From Sphingomonas asaccharolytica NBRC 15499 (lineage in GTDB: Bacteria; Pseudomonadota; Alphaproteobacteria; Sphingomonadales; Sphingomonadaceae): DNA of 64,000 nucleotides. Below, one piece after another: positions 26,510 through 35,732 of this stretch (the first letter of the stretch is position 1; the number at the start of each line of letters is the position of its first letter). Made by a program: the position numbers and the translations under genes. Below the pieces are notes generated by a model. It had not been told where the DNA came from. It did not search any database and worked only from the letters and a program-made list of their open reading frames with translations. The stretch covers positions 20,001 through 84,000 of the forward strand of contig NZ_BCYU01000001.1 of NCBI RefSeq assembly GCF_001598355.1. Reading direction: 5' to 3'.

Positions 26510-28990
26510 TCAGTAACGGTAACTGAGCGTAACGCCGTAGGTCGCCGGCCTTCCCGTCAAGCGAACCACCGTGTCGATCACGTCGGTCACGTTGGTGAGG
26601 TAGAATTTGTTGGTGACGTTTCGACCCCAGATCTGGGCCTTCCAGCGCGAATCCAGAGCGCCCACGCCGAGCCGGAGATCGAGCGTGGCATATCCCGGTA
26701 TTTCGAACTCGCTCAGCCCACCGAACGCCGCCTGCGATGACGAGCGATAGCTGATATTGCCGCCCATCGTCAGTTCGACCTTGGCATTCAGCGGCACGCG
26801 ATAATCTACATCCGCGTTCGCCTGCCATTTCGGCGTGCCCGGGAATGACGCACCCTTGACGTCGATCGTCGTCCCGTTCGGGTCATTGGTCATGAAGCTG
26901 CGGTCGATCCGTGTATCGACATAGGTCACGCCGGCATTGAGTCTCAGGCCATCGATGGGCCGCCAGTTCAGGCTGAGCTCCCCGCCCCGCACGGAGGAGC
27001 GCGGGATCTGCACCAGGCTCGGCAGATTGCCGAATGCGGTGCCGACATAGCCGGCGATCTGCTTGTCGTTATATTTGTAGTAGAAGCCGGCACCGTCGAG
27101 CTGCAGCCGCCGATCGAAGGCGGCAATCTTGAAGCCGGCCTCGAACGCGAGCACCGATTCCTGCGTCACCGGATCGAACTGGGTCGGGAACAGTCCCGGC
27201 ACCGTGGGGAAACTACCTGCTTTATAGCCTTTGGTCACATTGGCGTAGAGCAGCGTGTCGCGATCCGGCTTCCAGTTCAGCCCGGCGCGCCACGAAAAAT
27301 TGTCTTCCGACAACCGCTTCGCGACGATCGGGACCGGGACATTGGGCGTTCCATAGCCGACCTCGCCCAGCGTCGCGCAGGCACCCGGCTGGAGCGCCAC
27401 CACAGGGGCGGCAAAACCGCGCAGCAGGTTGGAAACGAAGCTGAAGACCGTCGAGATGTCGCCATTGCCGCTATCGTAGAGGCAACCGCGGAACCGATTG
27501 GTCTGATCATTGTAGCGGCCCGACAATTGCAGGGTCAGGCCATGGACGAATTCATAGTCGATGCTGCCGAACCCGGCCTTCGACTCGATCTTCTGCGCGT
27601 TGCCGATGGCGAATTCGCTGTACCGGAGCGGTCCAAACCCGCTGTTGCTGGCCAGGATATTGCCGATTTCCCGGTCGTCGGTCGTGTCATTGCTGTAATT
27701 GCCGCCGATCATCCAGCGAAGCGGCCCCTTCGCGCTCGCAATGCGCAGTTCCTGCGAGAAGCTCTTGATCCGCGCATCGATCGTCAGCCGCAAATTTGTC
27801 TCGGGAACGCCGTCGGTGTCGACGGGCGCCCATTGCTTGAGGTGCGAATAGGCGCTGATCGACGTCAGCGTGATCGAATCCGACAGATCGATGTCGCCGC
27901 GCAGCGAGAATTGATAGAAATGGTCGTTGCGCCTGAGGCTGACGCCAGGGTCCCAATCAGCAATCCGGCTCTTGTCCGGCGCCGGTGCGATGGCAAGCAA
28001 GGCCGCCTCGAGATCGGTATAGCCCCCGGCCGACGCCGGAATCTGCGGATCGTAGCGCATGAACTGTCCGGCTTGCGTCTCGCTCTTGTCGATCCATCCG
28101 TTGGCGATCAGTTCGAGCCGCAGACCGCTCGTGCTCCAGTCCAGGATCGCGCGGCCGGTCGTGAAATCGCGCCGTCCGAGCCGGTCCGACGGCCGGCTCT
28201 GGCTGACCTGCCATCCGTCGGCATATTCATGGCGAACCGCGATGCGTCCCTTCAGATCTCCGGAGATCGGGCCGCTGACGAACCCTTGCGCATCGACCTC
28301 ATTGAAACGGCCATAGGTAAAGTCAAAGCCCGACGTCAGAGCGTCGGTCGGCTTGGCGGGAATATAGTTGATCGCCCCGCCCGTGGAATTCTGCCCGAAC
28401 AGCGTGCCTTGCGGCCCCTTCAATATCTCAACGCGCTCGACGTCGAACGACGCGCCCTCGGTCATCGCCAGATAGGGGATCGGCACCTGGTCGCTGTACA
28501 CGCTGACCGTCGGCGCGACGGCCACCGCGACGTCATAGAATCCGATGCCCCGGATCGTGAGGACCGGCGATCCGTACGTGCTGGGTCTGAAGGTCAGTCC
28601 TGGCGCGATCTTTTCAAGATCGGCCGGGCGCGTGATGCCGGCGTTGGCGAGCTGGTCGCCCGATGCCGCGGTGATCGAGAGCGGCACGTCGCTCAATCGC
28701 TCGGACCGTTTCTGCGCGGTGACGATGATATCGTCGGGCGCGGAATCGTTCTTGCCGGTGTCGGCCGGCCGCGCGGCCGACGCCACTTGGTCGGTACAAG
28801 ACAAGCGGCCGTCCCCGGCCGTTGGGCCTGGCGCTGCCATGGATGGCGCGGGCTCCTTGGGAACACATCCCGGCGCGGTGTCCGTCGTTCCGCCTTGCCT
28901 CGTGGACGAGAGCGCTTGCTGAACGGCCCAAGCGGGTGTCGACAGGCCAAGCGCGGTCGTGCCCAACAGGATCACAAGATACTGTTTCAT
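26510..28990 (-). CDS. TonB-dependent outer-membrane receptor
   Basis: 826-residue receptor. It has a signal peptide (MKQYLVILLGTTALGLSTPAWA), a short extra N-terminal region, the plug domain beginning DDIIVTAQKRSERLSDVPLS, the ERVEILKGPQGTLFGQNSTGG motif, and a beta-barrel ending in SYRY with terminal aromatic. Sphingomonads use such receptors of the IAT..AQKR type for uptake of aromatic and hydrophobic compounds. It lies inside the catabolic operon between the Rieske oxygenase and the acetoacetyl-CoA synthetase, so it probably imports that pathway's substrate. Confidence 0.92.
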   Translation of the reverse strand: MKQYLVILLGTTALGLSTPAWAVQQALSSTRQGGTTDTAPGCVPKEPAPSMAAPGPTAGDGRLSCTDQVASAARPADTGKNDSAPDDIIVTAQKRSERLSDVPLSITAASGDQLANAGITRPADLEKIAPGLTFRPSTYGSPVLTIRGIGFYDVAVAVAPTVSVYSDQVPIPYLAMTEGASFDVERVEILKGPQGTLFGQNSTGGAINYIPAKPTDALTSGFDFTYGRFNEVDAQGFVSGPISGDLKGRIAVRHEYADGWQVSQSRPSDRLGRRDFTTGRAILDWSTSGLRLELIANGWIDKSETQAGQFMRYDPQIPASAGGYTDLEAALLAIAPAPDKSRIADWDPGVSLRRNDHFYQFSLRGDIDLSDSITLTSISAYSHLKQWAPVDTDGVPETNLRLTIDARIKSFSQELRIASAKGPLRWMIGGNYSNDTTDDREIGNILASNSGFGPLRYSEFAIGNAQKIESKAGFGSIDYEFVHGLTLQLSGRYNDQTNRFRGCLYDSGNGDISTVFSFVSNLLRGFAAPVVALQPGACATLGEVGYGTPNVPVPIVAKRLSEDNFSWRAGLNWKPDRDTLLYANVTKGYKAGSFPTVPGLFPTQFDPVTQESVLAFEAGFKIAAFDRRLQLDGAGFYYKYNDKQIAGYVGTAFGNLPSLVQIPRSSVRGGELSLNWRPIDGLRLNAGVTYVDTRIDRSFMTNDPNGTTIDVKGASFPGTPKWQANADVDYRVPLNAKVELTMGGNISYRSSSQAAFGGLSEFEIPGYATLDLRLGVGALDSRWKAQIWGRNVTNKFYLTNVTDVIDTVVRLTGRPATYGVTLSYRY

Positions 28991-29022
28991 TCATCCCTCC
29001 CAATTATATATTCTTGTTTTTG

Positions 29023-30066
29023 TTAGCTTATTTCTCTCTTCGTCAGCGGCTTCTCGATGGCCCGCTTGGCCTGCAGCACAGCGGCGACCACGCGGCGGGC
29101 CCGGACGGCGCCTTCGTCAAAGGGCAGTAAAAGGGGCTTCATCTCGTCGAACGTGCGAGCGCCCATCTGCGTCTGGACGGCTTCGAGCATCGGCAGATCC
29201 TCATGAAGGAACGCCTGCTCGGTGGCGCTGGTGATGAGGTCGTCCAGCTGAGGATTCTCCTGCCCGAAATCGCGGGTCATCGCCCAGAAATAGTGGGTCC
29301 TGGTAGCCGTTTCGGGCGTCAATATGTCGAGCCCGAGGGTGGATATGCCGTCGCTGCGCGGATGCCCGGCCGGCGTGACGCCGACATCGAGCAGCATGTT
29401 ACCCGGCGGATCCCAGCGCATGTCGAGCCAGTGGTCGACATTCTTGCCATAGTTTCCGAACAAGGCGTCCCATACCGGCGGCGCGGGCGCGTCGGGGCAC
29501 CAACGATCGGAAAAGATCGTCGTACCGTGCTGCTGGACCCGATGCTTGCCGGTGGCGATGGCGTCGCTGCCGATCCCGTTCTTGTGCAGGAAGGCGACAT
29601 GCGACAGATCCATCAGATTGTCGGTGATCAGTTCGTAATGCGCGTCGACCGTGAAGACGCCGCCGACGGTGCGCAGGCCGTCATCGACCAAGCAGGAAAA
29701 ATCGGGAATGAGGTCGGCGTCCGCCTGGTCGGGATCGCCGAACCACAGCCAGATCAGCGAATAGCGCTCGATGACCGGAAAGGACCGGACCCGTGCCGCT
29801 TTCGGCGCATGTCCATGCGGGCTATGGACGCACTGCCCCTCGCTCGAGAAGACGAGCCCGTGATAGGGGCACTGGATCCGATCGCCCTCGACGGTCCCGA
29901 GGTGAAGCGGCGCGAAGCGATGCGGGCATTGGTCGTGGAGCGCGGCGATCGCGCCATCGCCCTTGCGGTACAGCACGACGGGAATGTCGCACAAACGCCG
30001 CGCGAAGGGCTGGTCGGCGACTTCACGCGCCCAGGCAGCGACATACCATGCCTGATCAATGAACAT
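29023..30066 (-). CDS. Rieske non-heme iron oxygenase, alpha subunit type
   Basis: 347-residue ring-hydroxylating or O-demethylating oxygenase. I start at the ATG giving MFIDQAWYVAAW, as in vanillate demethylase-like enzymes. The Rieske 2Fe-2S site is QCPHRFAPL and CPYHG (two Cys, two His). The catalytic domain has the iron motif NLMDLSHVAFLH (Asp/His/His). It resembles the single-component-alpha VanA/dicamba-demethylase group. No ferredoxin or reductase gene is next to it, so reducing partners must come from elsewhere. Overlaps the FAH gene by 11 bases. Substrate unknown. Confidence 0.9.
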   Translation of the reverse strand: MFIDQAWYVAAWAREVADQPFARRLCDIPVVLYRKGDGAIAALHDQCPHRFAPLHLGTVEGDRIQCPYHGLVFSSEGQCVHSPHGHAPKAARVRSFPVIERYSLIWLWFGDPDQADADLIPDFSCLVDDGLRTVGGVFTVDAHYELITDNLMDLSHVAFLHKNGIGSDAIATGKHRVQQHGTTIFSDRWCPDAPAPPVWDALFGNYGKNVDHWLDMRWDPPGNMLLDVGVTPAGHPRSDGISTLGLDILTPETATRTHYFWAMTRDFGQENPQLDDLITSATEQAFLHEDLPMLEAVQTQMGARTFDEMKPLLLPFDEGAVRARRVVAAVLQAKRAIEKPLTKREIS

Positions 30067-31045
30067 GGGCGGTGTCCTCCACGATCGTGCTCCGCTGGCC
30101 GCCAAGACGAAGGCCTCGCCGCGCGTCACGCAGGGTCAGCGAGAGGGTTTCGCCGGGTTGCAGAAAGGCCGGCGCGCCAAGTGCCATGCGGATCTCGTCA
30201 CGGCGACGGATGTCGTCGACCAGATGTGCGCTCAATATCCCGATCACTTCTGGCGTCCCGCGGGCAATGACGCCGCCCGGCGTTCCGGTGAGAAGCAGGT
30301 CGCCGCGCTTAAGGTCCTGAAGTCCCGCGATCTCGGTCAGCGCTTCTTCGGGCGGATAGATGAAGCTTGCGCTGCTCGCCGCCTGGCGCAACTCGCCTTC
30401 CCGGCTCAACGCCAGATCGAGCTGACCGATCGTCTCGGCGACATCGCCTTGATCGAGATAATAGAAGACCGGGCCGGTCGGACAGAAGGTGCGGTAGCTC
30501 TTGCCGCGATACCATTGCAGGAACGACGCGCCGAACATCGTATCCCGCGCCGACACGTCGTTGCACAGCACGACGCCGGCGACGAACGATCCGATGTTCG
30601 AGCGATCGACCACGGCGCCCGACCCCAGCGATCTACGCAGGACAATCCCGATCTCCGCCTCATAGTCGAGCAGCTCGACACCGGCTGGCCGCACGATATC
30701 GGCATAGGGACCGCACAGCGAACTGCTCGCCTTGGCGAACAGCAGATTGGCCCTGCGCTGATGATGTCCCGCCTCGGCCGCGTGATCGCGGTAGTTCAAT
30801 CCCTGGCAGATGAGTGTCGCATCCGCCGTCACCGGGCTGAGGATCGCGCGCGCCGGCACGGCCACCGGGCCCGAGGGCAGCGCCCGCCCCGCATCGAGCT
30901 CGGCGACAAGATCGCCGAGGGTGGTGACCTCGGTCGCAAGGTCCTGCGCCTCGACCAGATCGTCAGGATGGATCGGCGCGGCGCCGGTGACGACGGCCCA
31001 TCGCGCTCCTTGTCCGACATCGTATCCAATGATCATCGAGGCCAT
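30056..31045 (-). CDS. Fumarylacetoacetate hydrolase (FAH) family protein
   Basis: 329 residues. FAH C-terminal fold: LICQGLNYRDHAAEAG, then the metal-binding ELLDYEAEIGIVL (Glu..Glu), CNDVSARD, and DLLLTGTPGGVIARG. Family members cleave C-C bonds of acylpyruvates or fumarylacetoacetate, or isomerise/hydrate ring-cleavage products, with Mg2+ or Ca2+. Its location after the ring-cleavage dioxygenase candidate and before the synthetase for acetoacetate suggests cleavage of a dienoate-type product giving a keto acid. The exact reaction cannot be told from sequence. Confidence 0.88.
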   Translation of the reverse strand: MASMIIGYDVGQGARWAVVTGAAPIHPDDLVEAQDLATEVTTLGDLVAELDAGRALPSGPVAVPARAILSPVTADATLICQGLNYRDHAAEAGHHQRRANLLFAKASSSLCGPYADIVRPAGVELLDYEAEIGIVLRRSLGSGAVVDRSNIGSFVAGVVLCNDVSARDTMFGASFLQWYRGKSYRTFCPTGPVFYYLDQGDVAETIGQLDLALSREGELRQAASSASFIYPPEEALTEIAGLQDLKRGDLLLTGTPGGVIARGTPEVIGILSAHLVDDIRRRDEIRMALGAPAFLQPGETLSLTLRDARRGLRLGGQRSTIVEDTAHVH

Positions 31046-31066
31046 TTTTCTCTCCGGTATCTTTTG

Positions 31067-32113
31067 TCAGCGCAGCCACGGCCGGGGCGGTGTTGCCAGC
31101 GCGTCGAACATCGCATGGACAGCGGCGGGTGCGTCGGCCGGCGGCGGCCCCGGCGGCCGCATCGAATCCGGCAAGTCGTCGCCCCAGGCCCAAAGCCCGC
31201 CGCGCGTCAGCGGGTGGACACCGGTCGGGTAATCGGACGTCATCACGTCCCCGTCGGCATAATGCTCCCACTCGTCGCCGGCGCCGTCTTTCCAATAATC
31301 GAAGATCTGACTGCCAAGGACGTGCCGGCCGATCCCCCAATGATGGCTCCAGCCCTGCGCCCGGAGATGCTGTTGTCCTTGCCCGACGGCGTCGAGATCG
31401 ATGGTTTCGGTCGAGACATGGAGCATCCGCGCTTCCGGCCCGGCCAGCAAAGCGAGGCTATGGTGATCGGCGGGCTGATCGCCGCGGTCGAGCCGGAAGA
31501 AACCCAACACCGGTATGCCATCGGCAATCGTGGCCACATCCGATGCCAGGAAGCCGAACCGCTGGCGGTACCACTCCATCATGTCGGGAAAGGCCTGCGT
31601 CTGGAGCACGACATGGCCGATCCTGAAGACCGGCGCGGGCGCCGGATCCGACCGGACCGGCCGGTTGATCCGCGGCGTGGCGTTCGGCAGGTTGACGTCG
31701 CTGAGCGCGCTGCGTGCGGGAAGCGCCGGCAGCGGCTCTGCACCCCACAGGAAATCGACCCTGTTGCCGTCCGGATCGACAAGACGCACCCGCTCGCCGC
31801 CGCCCGGCCCGTCCACCGGCGCGACGTCGCGGCTTTCGAACCGCGCCAGCTTGTGGAGATCGTCGCGGCTGTGTGCGTTGAGGGCGAAGCCTACAAACGC
31901 ATCACGCTCGGCCGCGATCACTTCAACGCAGTAGCTGTCGCGTCCATAGCCCCGAAAATACTGCCGGCCGCGGCTGGCCGGGGCCAGCGGGATGAAGCCG
32001 AAGTCAGCGAGAAAGCGCGCCATGCCGTCCGGATCGCGGCGCTGGTAGCTGACATGCGCTAGGGCATCGGCACGGACGATCGGATTGATGGGCGGATCGA
32101 CGGGCGGGATCAT
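31067..32113 (-). CDS. VOC-family protein, extradiol ring-cleavage dioxygenase candidate
   Basis: 348 residues made of two glyoxalase-like (VOC) halves, the size and layout of type I extradiol dioxygenases. Candidate Fe(II) ligands are His in RIGHVVLQT, His in SHHWGIGRH and Glu in WEHYADGD. The N-terminal half (ALAHVSYQRRDPDGM) is the non-catalytic copy. It overlaps the FAD monooxygenase gene by four bases and precedes the FAH gene by 21, the usual order hydroxylase, dioxygenase, hydrolase for catechol meta-cleavage. Substrate unknown. Confidence 0.82.
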   Translation of the reverse strand: MIPPVDPPINPIVRADALAHVSYQRRDPDGMARFLADFGFIPLAPASRGRQYFRGYGRDSYCVEVIAAERDAFVGFALNAHSRDDLHKLARFESRDVAPVDGPGGGERVRLVDPDGNRVDFLWGAEPLPALPARSALSDVNLPNATPRINRPVRSDPAPAPVFRIGHVVLQTQAFPDMMEWYRQRFGFLASDVATIADGIPVLGFFRLDRGDQPADHHSLALLAGPEARMLHVSTETIDLDAVGQGQQHLRAQGWSHHWGIGRHVLGSQIFDYWKDGAGDEWEHYADGDVMTSDYPTGVHPLTRGGLWAWGDDLPDSMRPPGPPPADAPAAVHAMFDALATPPRPWLR

Positions 32114-33735
32114 TGCGCTGCTCCTCTGATGCGATCGATCACCGCCAGCGGGTCGTCGGGCATGGCGTTACCGCGCCAGGCGACGTGCTGGTCGGGACGG
32201 ACGAGGACGAAGTCGCGCTCGTAGATCGCGCGGGCATGGTCGTCGCGAATATCGAGCAGCTTGATGGGCACGCCGCGCTGCGCTGCCGCGGACAACAAAG
32301 CGTCGGCAGCCTCGTCCGTAAAACGAACGAGCGTGAACCACGGTCCAAAATGATCGAACAGCGCGCTTCCGTCCGCCAGGAACAGGTGCGGCGCACGCGC
32401 ACCTGGCCAGGTGCTCGGCACATAGGCACGCGGCGTCCATTCAGGTTCGTCGGCTTCGGTGCAGACGATCGGCGAATGGCGGTAGCGATAGCCGAGCTCG
32501 ACGCCGCGCGCCTCGTTTTCCAGATTGCCGAGCGAGGTGATCAGCTCGCCATATCTCGTTCGGGCGGCGTCCCCGTCCGGCGTCGCTTCATGGATCACCG
32601 GATCATAGGCATTGGCGATTTCGAAGCGTACCTGCATATGGCCGCCCGACGCTTCGACGACGCCGGCACCCACCGGCCGGCGCTCGGCTTCGATGCTCGA
32701 CAACAGCGCCGGGCCGCCCCACCCTGCGAGGACCGCGGCAAATTTCCAGGCGAGATCGACGGCATCAGCGATGCCGGTATTCATCCCATAGCCGCCGGTC
32801 GGGATGACCTGGTGCACCGCGTCTCCGGCCAGCCAGACTCGCCCCCGACCATATCCCGTCGCGAGTACCAGGTGCGGCGACCAGGGATTGGCCTGAATCA
32901 CTTCGAGCGGGAACTCGCGGCCCAGCGCGTCGAAGACGAGCTGCTCGGGCACCACCTCTTCTGCGGCGGCGCCCTCGGGCAGGATGCAGTGCAACGTCCA
33001 TATCTCGCTGTCGTCTTGCGCAATCAGCGTGGCGCCGCTCGGCGATTGATAGTGCCAGGCGATGCCGAAGCGCTGAAGCAGGTCGCGCGCCTCGGACCTG
33101 AAATGCACCATGTAGAAGGGCGCCACATTATGTATCCCCTCCCAGCGAAAGCCGAGCGCCTCGCGCACCAGGCTGCCGCCGCCGTCGCAGCCCGCCAGCA
33201 AGGCGCAGCGCTTGGTTTCGCGCCGGCCGGTCGCGACCTCGCGCAAGCTGACCTCGACACCCTCGCCATCATCCGCGAAACTCTCGAACGCCCAGCCAAA
33301 TCGGACGTCGACCAGCGGGGATTGTTCGAGAAATGCACGTAGCGTCGGCTCGAAAACGACCTGGCTCAGCCGCATATAGGGTTCGAGCGGTTGCGAGCCG
33401 TCATTGGTCTCGCGGATTTGATCGCGCCAACTGTCGACGTCAGGATAGGGGAAACGCGCTAGTTCCCATTCGTTGAGCCGCGTTACCCAGACCACGTCCA
33501 TCGGGCTGCTGCGCGGAACGGCAGCATCGCGGATCGCCTCCGCCAGGCCCATGCGGCGAAACAGCTCCATGCTCCGGCCATTAGTGACATCCATCTTGGG
33601 ATGGCGCGTCGTTGTCGGGTTCCGCTCGACGAGCAGCACGCGAATACCGCGCGACTGAAGCTCGTATGCGGTCGCGAGACCAACGGGTCCCCCACCTGCA
33701 ACAATGACAGGAATATCCAACAATGCCCTCTCCAT
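32110..33735 (-). CDS. FAD-dependent aromatic monooxygenase (MhpA/PheA/TfdB type)
   Basis: 541-residue flavoprotein hydroxylase. N-terminal Rossmann motif VIVAGGGPVGLATAYEL and Arg-rich RGIRVLLVERNPTTTRHPK, the middle GCDGGGSLVREALG (DG motif) and the FAD/ribityl motif LAGDAVHQVIPTGGYGMNTG. A thioredoxin-like C-terminal domain ends the protein. Such enzymes add one hydroxyl to a phenolic ring using NAD(P)H and O2. First gene of the seven-gene minus-strand catabolic operon and preceded by a putative TetR operator about 58 bases upstream of the start. Confidence 0.92.
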   Translation of the reverse strand: MERALLDIPVIVAGGGPVGLATAYELQSRGIRVLLVERNPTTTRHPKMDVTNGRSMELFRRMGLAEAIRDAAVPRSSPMDVVWVTRLNEWELARFPYPDVDSWRDQIRETNDGSQPLEPYMRLSQVVFEPTLRAFLEQSPLVDVRFGWAFESFADDGEGVEVSLREVATGRRETKRCALLAGCDGGGSLVREALGFRWEGIHNVAPFYMVHFRSEARDLLQRFGIAWHYQSPSGATLIAQDDSEIWTLHCILPEGAAAEEVVPEQLVFDALGREFPLEVIQANPWSPHLVLATGYGRGRVWLAGDAVHQVIPTGGYGMNTGIADAVDLAWKFAAVLAGWGGPALLSSIEAERRPVGAGVVEASGGHMQVRFEIANAYDPVIHEATPDGDAARTRYGELITSLGNLENEARGVELGYRYRHSPIVCTEADEPEWTPRAYVPSTWPGARAPHLFLADGSALFDHFGPWFTLVRFTDEAADALLSAAAQRGVPIKLLDIRDDHARAIYERDFVLVRPDQHVAWRGNAMPDDPLAVIDRIRGAAQ

Positions 33736-33793
33736 CCCCGGCCGTTCGCCGATGTTGGAGCGAGAGCTAACACAGCCTCCGCAAGAGAGTCCA

Positions 33794-33821
33794 TTAAAAT
33801 TACACGATCGTGGTGTTTTAT
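33794..33821. promoter_or_regulatory. Putative TetR operator, copy 1
   Basis: Palindrome-like site centred on ACGATCGT (33804-33811) with A/T flanks: TAAAATTACACGATCGTGG followed by TGTTTTATT. It matches sites at 36758-36785 and 38475-38502 over about 27 bases. It lies 58 bases before the monooxygenase start and overlaps the stop codon of the TetR gene. Confidence 0.75.
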
Positions 33822-34492
33822 TGAAAGACGGCGCGTTCGACCAGCTCCCAATAGCGTTCGACAGCCGCCTCGTCGGTCAGAGAAAACCCTATGGTTTGAG
33901 ACATTTCGCCGCTCAACGACGATAGAACGGAGGTCATTCCGATCAGCATATAATAGACCAGATCGGGGTCAGCGGCGATCAACTCGCCATCTTTCTGCGC
34001 CGCCCGGATCTGCGGCATGATGCGCTCGCGAGTCTTGCGCAGGATATTCTCGATGAGCCACGGGAGTCGCGGACTGGCGCCCTGATTCTCGCGAAGCATG
34101 AAATGATGGAACGCGGTGTGGTCGACCGTGAAGCGGAGGAAGCTGCGGAACTCGGTGCGCACCCGGTCGGACGCGCTCATCGTCGAGTCCGGCGGAATGG
34201 CTTCGTCCCATTGCGCCTCGATCTGTTCGAAGGCGTATTCGGCGCACGCCTTCCACAGCGCGTCCTTGGTTCGAAAATGATAGGTGATCAGCGTGTAGTC
34301 GAGCGCGGCTCGCTCGCCGATGCGGCGGACGCTTGCACCGTCGAAACCGCGCTCGGCAAATTCGATCAACGCTGCGTCCAATATCGCCTTCCGGGTTTCG
34401 ACCGCCCGCAGTTGCTCGCGCCGGTTGGTCTTGCGGCGTTGACTGGGCTGGGGCGGGGAATTGTCTTTCTGTTCCGCTGGCGTAGACGTCAT
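33818..34492 (-). CDS. TetR-family transcriptional regulator
   Basis: 224 residues from the ATG giving MTSTPAEQKDNSPPQ. The N-terminal basic stretch (SQRRKTNRREQLRAVETR) leads into the TetR helix-turn-helix: AILDAALIEFAERGFDGASVRRIGERAALDYTLITYHFRTK. The C-terminal domain carries a helical ligand pocket. The upstream part of the open frame is not coding-like. It lies upstream of the catabolic operon in the same direction, and three near-identical palindromic sites nearby are the natural candidates for its operators. It is probably a repressor released by the pathway substrate or a product. Confidence 0.9.
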   Translation of the reverse strand: MTSTPAEQKDNSPPQPSQRRKTNRREQLRAVETRKAILDAALIEFAERGFDGASVRRIGERAALDYTLITYHFRTKDALWKACAEYAFEQIEAQWDEAIPPDSTMSASDRVRTEFRSFLRFTVDHTAFHHFMLRENQGASPRLPWLIENILRKTRERIMPQIRAAQKDGELIAADPDLVYYMLIGMTSVLSSLSGEMSQTIGFSLTDEAAVERYWELVERAVFQ

Positions 34493-34689
34493 GATGTTCC
34501 TGTTCCCGGCTGGCGAAGATGCCGTAACGCCTATCGACCCTAGTGTGAATGGCGCGGCCCGCAGACGCGCTGCAACACGGCGCCAGGACGTTCCGCCAGG
34601 TCGCGACATGCCATCGTGGGGGTAAAACACTGCCTTGGAATAGTTGCCCCGAGGCGGCCGCACCGCACAAAACGGGCCTGCCGGAGGAG

Positions 34690-35634
34690 ATGAGCTTGCC
34701 CGATCGCCTTTTGAACAAATTCCCGTTCGCCTTCGTGGCGGCTGCTTTGTTGGCGGTCTCCACACCCGCTCGGGCACAGGAGCTGCCCTATCCCGCCGAC
34801 TTTCGCACCAGGAACATCGAAGCGCATGGCGTGACGATCCATGTGCGCATTGGCGGCAGCGGACCCGCGGTTGTCCTGATCCACGGCTTTGGCGAAAGTG
34901 GTGATATGTGGGCTCCACTGGCTGCAAGCTTGGTCCGAAATCATACCGTCATCGTCCCTGATCTTCGTGGCATGGGTCGATCGTCGAAGCCGGCGGGCGG
35001 CTTCTCCAAGATGAGCCAGGCCACCGACATCGCGGAGTTGCTGGACGCGCTGAAGATCGCGCAATCCGACGTCGTCGCGCATGATATCGGCAACATGGTC
35101 GCTTTTGCCTTTGCGGAAAAATATCCGACCCGGGTAACCAAGCTCATCGTGATTGATGCGCCGATCCCGGGTATTGGCCCTTGGGACGAGATCGCGAAGA
35201 GCCCGGTGACCTGGCATTTCCGTTTTGGCGGCCCCGACATGGAGCGGCTCGTGAAGGGACGCGAGCGCATCTATCTCGATCGCTTCTGGAACGAATTTTC
35301 GGCGGACCCAAAGCGCTTCACGGAACGATCGCGACGCCATTATGCCGCGCTTTATGCGCTCCCCGGCGCAATGCACTCTGTGTTCGAGCAATATCGTGCC
35401 TTTGATCAGGATGCGGACGATAACCGGGCGTGGCTGGTCGCTCACGGAAAACTGGCGATGCCGGTGCTCGCGTTGGGCGCGGAAAAGGGCCTCGGCATGC
35501 AAATGGCGGACATCATGCGCGCCGCTGCTTCCGATGTGACCGCCGGGTTGATCACCAACTCCGGTCACTGGGTCATGCAGGAGAACCCCAATGCGACCGT
35601 TCGCCTCGTCCAGGCTTTCATCGATAAGCCCTGA
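34690..35634 (+). CDS. Exported alpha/beta hydrolase (epoxide hydrolase/dehalogenase type)
   Basis: 314 residues. Start chosen at the ATG preceded by GGAGGA; it gives a signal peptide ending in ARAQELPYP. Oxyanion motif HGFGESGDMW, and nucleophile elbow VAHDIGN with Asp in place of Ser, as in soluble epoxide hydrolases and haloalkane dehalogenases. The catalytic His is in SGHWVMQE. The only plus-strand gene near the TetR regulator, transcribed divergently from it. A role in the neighbouring catabolic pathway is possible but not shown. Confidence 0.85.
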   Translation: MSLPDRLLNKFPFAFVAAALLAVSTPARAQELPYPADFRTRNIEAHGVTIHVRIGGSGPAVVLIHGFGESGDMWAPLAASLVRNHTVIVPDLRGMGRSSKPAGGFSKMSQATDIAELLDALKIAQSDVVAHDIGNMVAFAFAEKYPTRVTKLIVIDAPIPGIGPWDEIAKSPVTWHFRFGGPDMERLVKGRERIYLDRFWNEFSADPKRFTERSRRHYAALYALPGAMHSVFEQYRAFDQDADDNRAWLVAHGKLAMPVLALGAEKGLGMQMADIMRAAASDVTAGLITNSGHWVMQENPNATVRLVQAFIDKP

Positions 35635-35732
35635 GCAGCCGAACGCTCATCATGCAACCACCCGGCGCACCGCCGCCGGGCGGTTGCGGGGGCCGCTCCC
35701 GTCGTCGTCATCGACAGGAGCGCGTCGCCCCC

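Noticed and set aside
27527-29026. Long open frame on the plus strand opposite the TonB receptor
   Set aside because: Antisense shadow of a clear receptor gene; residue content is Arg/Asp-rich and shows no domain.
30059-32062. 667-codon open frame opposite the FAH and VOC genes
   Set aside because: Covers two well-recognised minus-strand genes; no start context and no domain.
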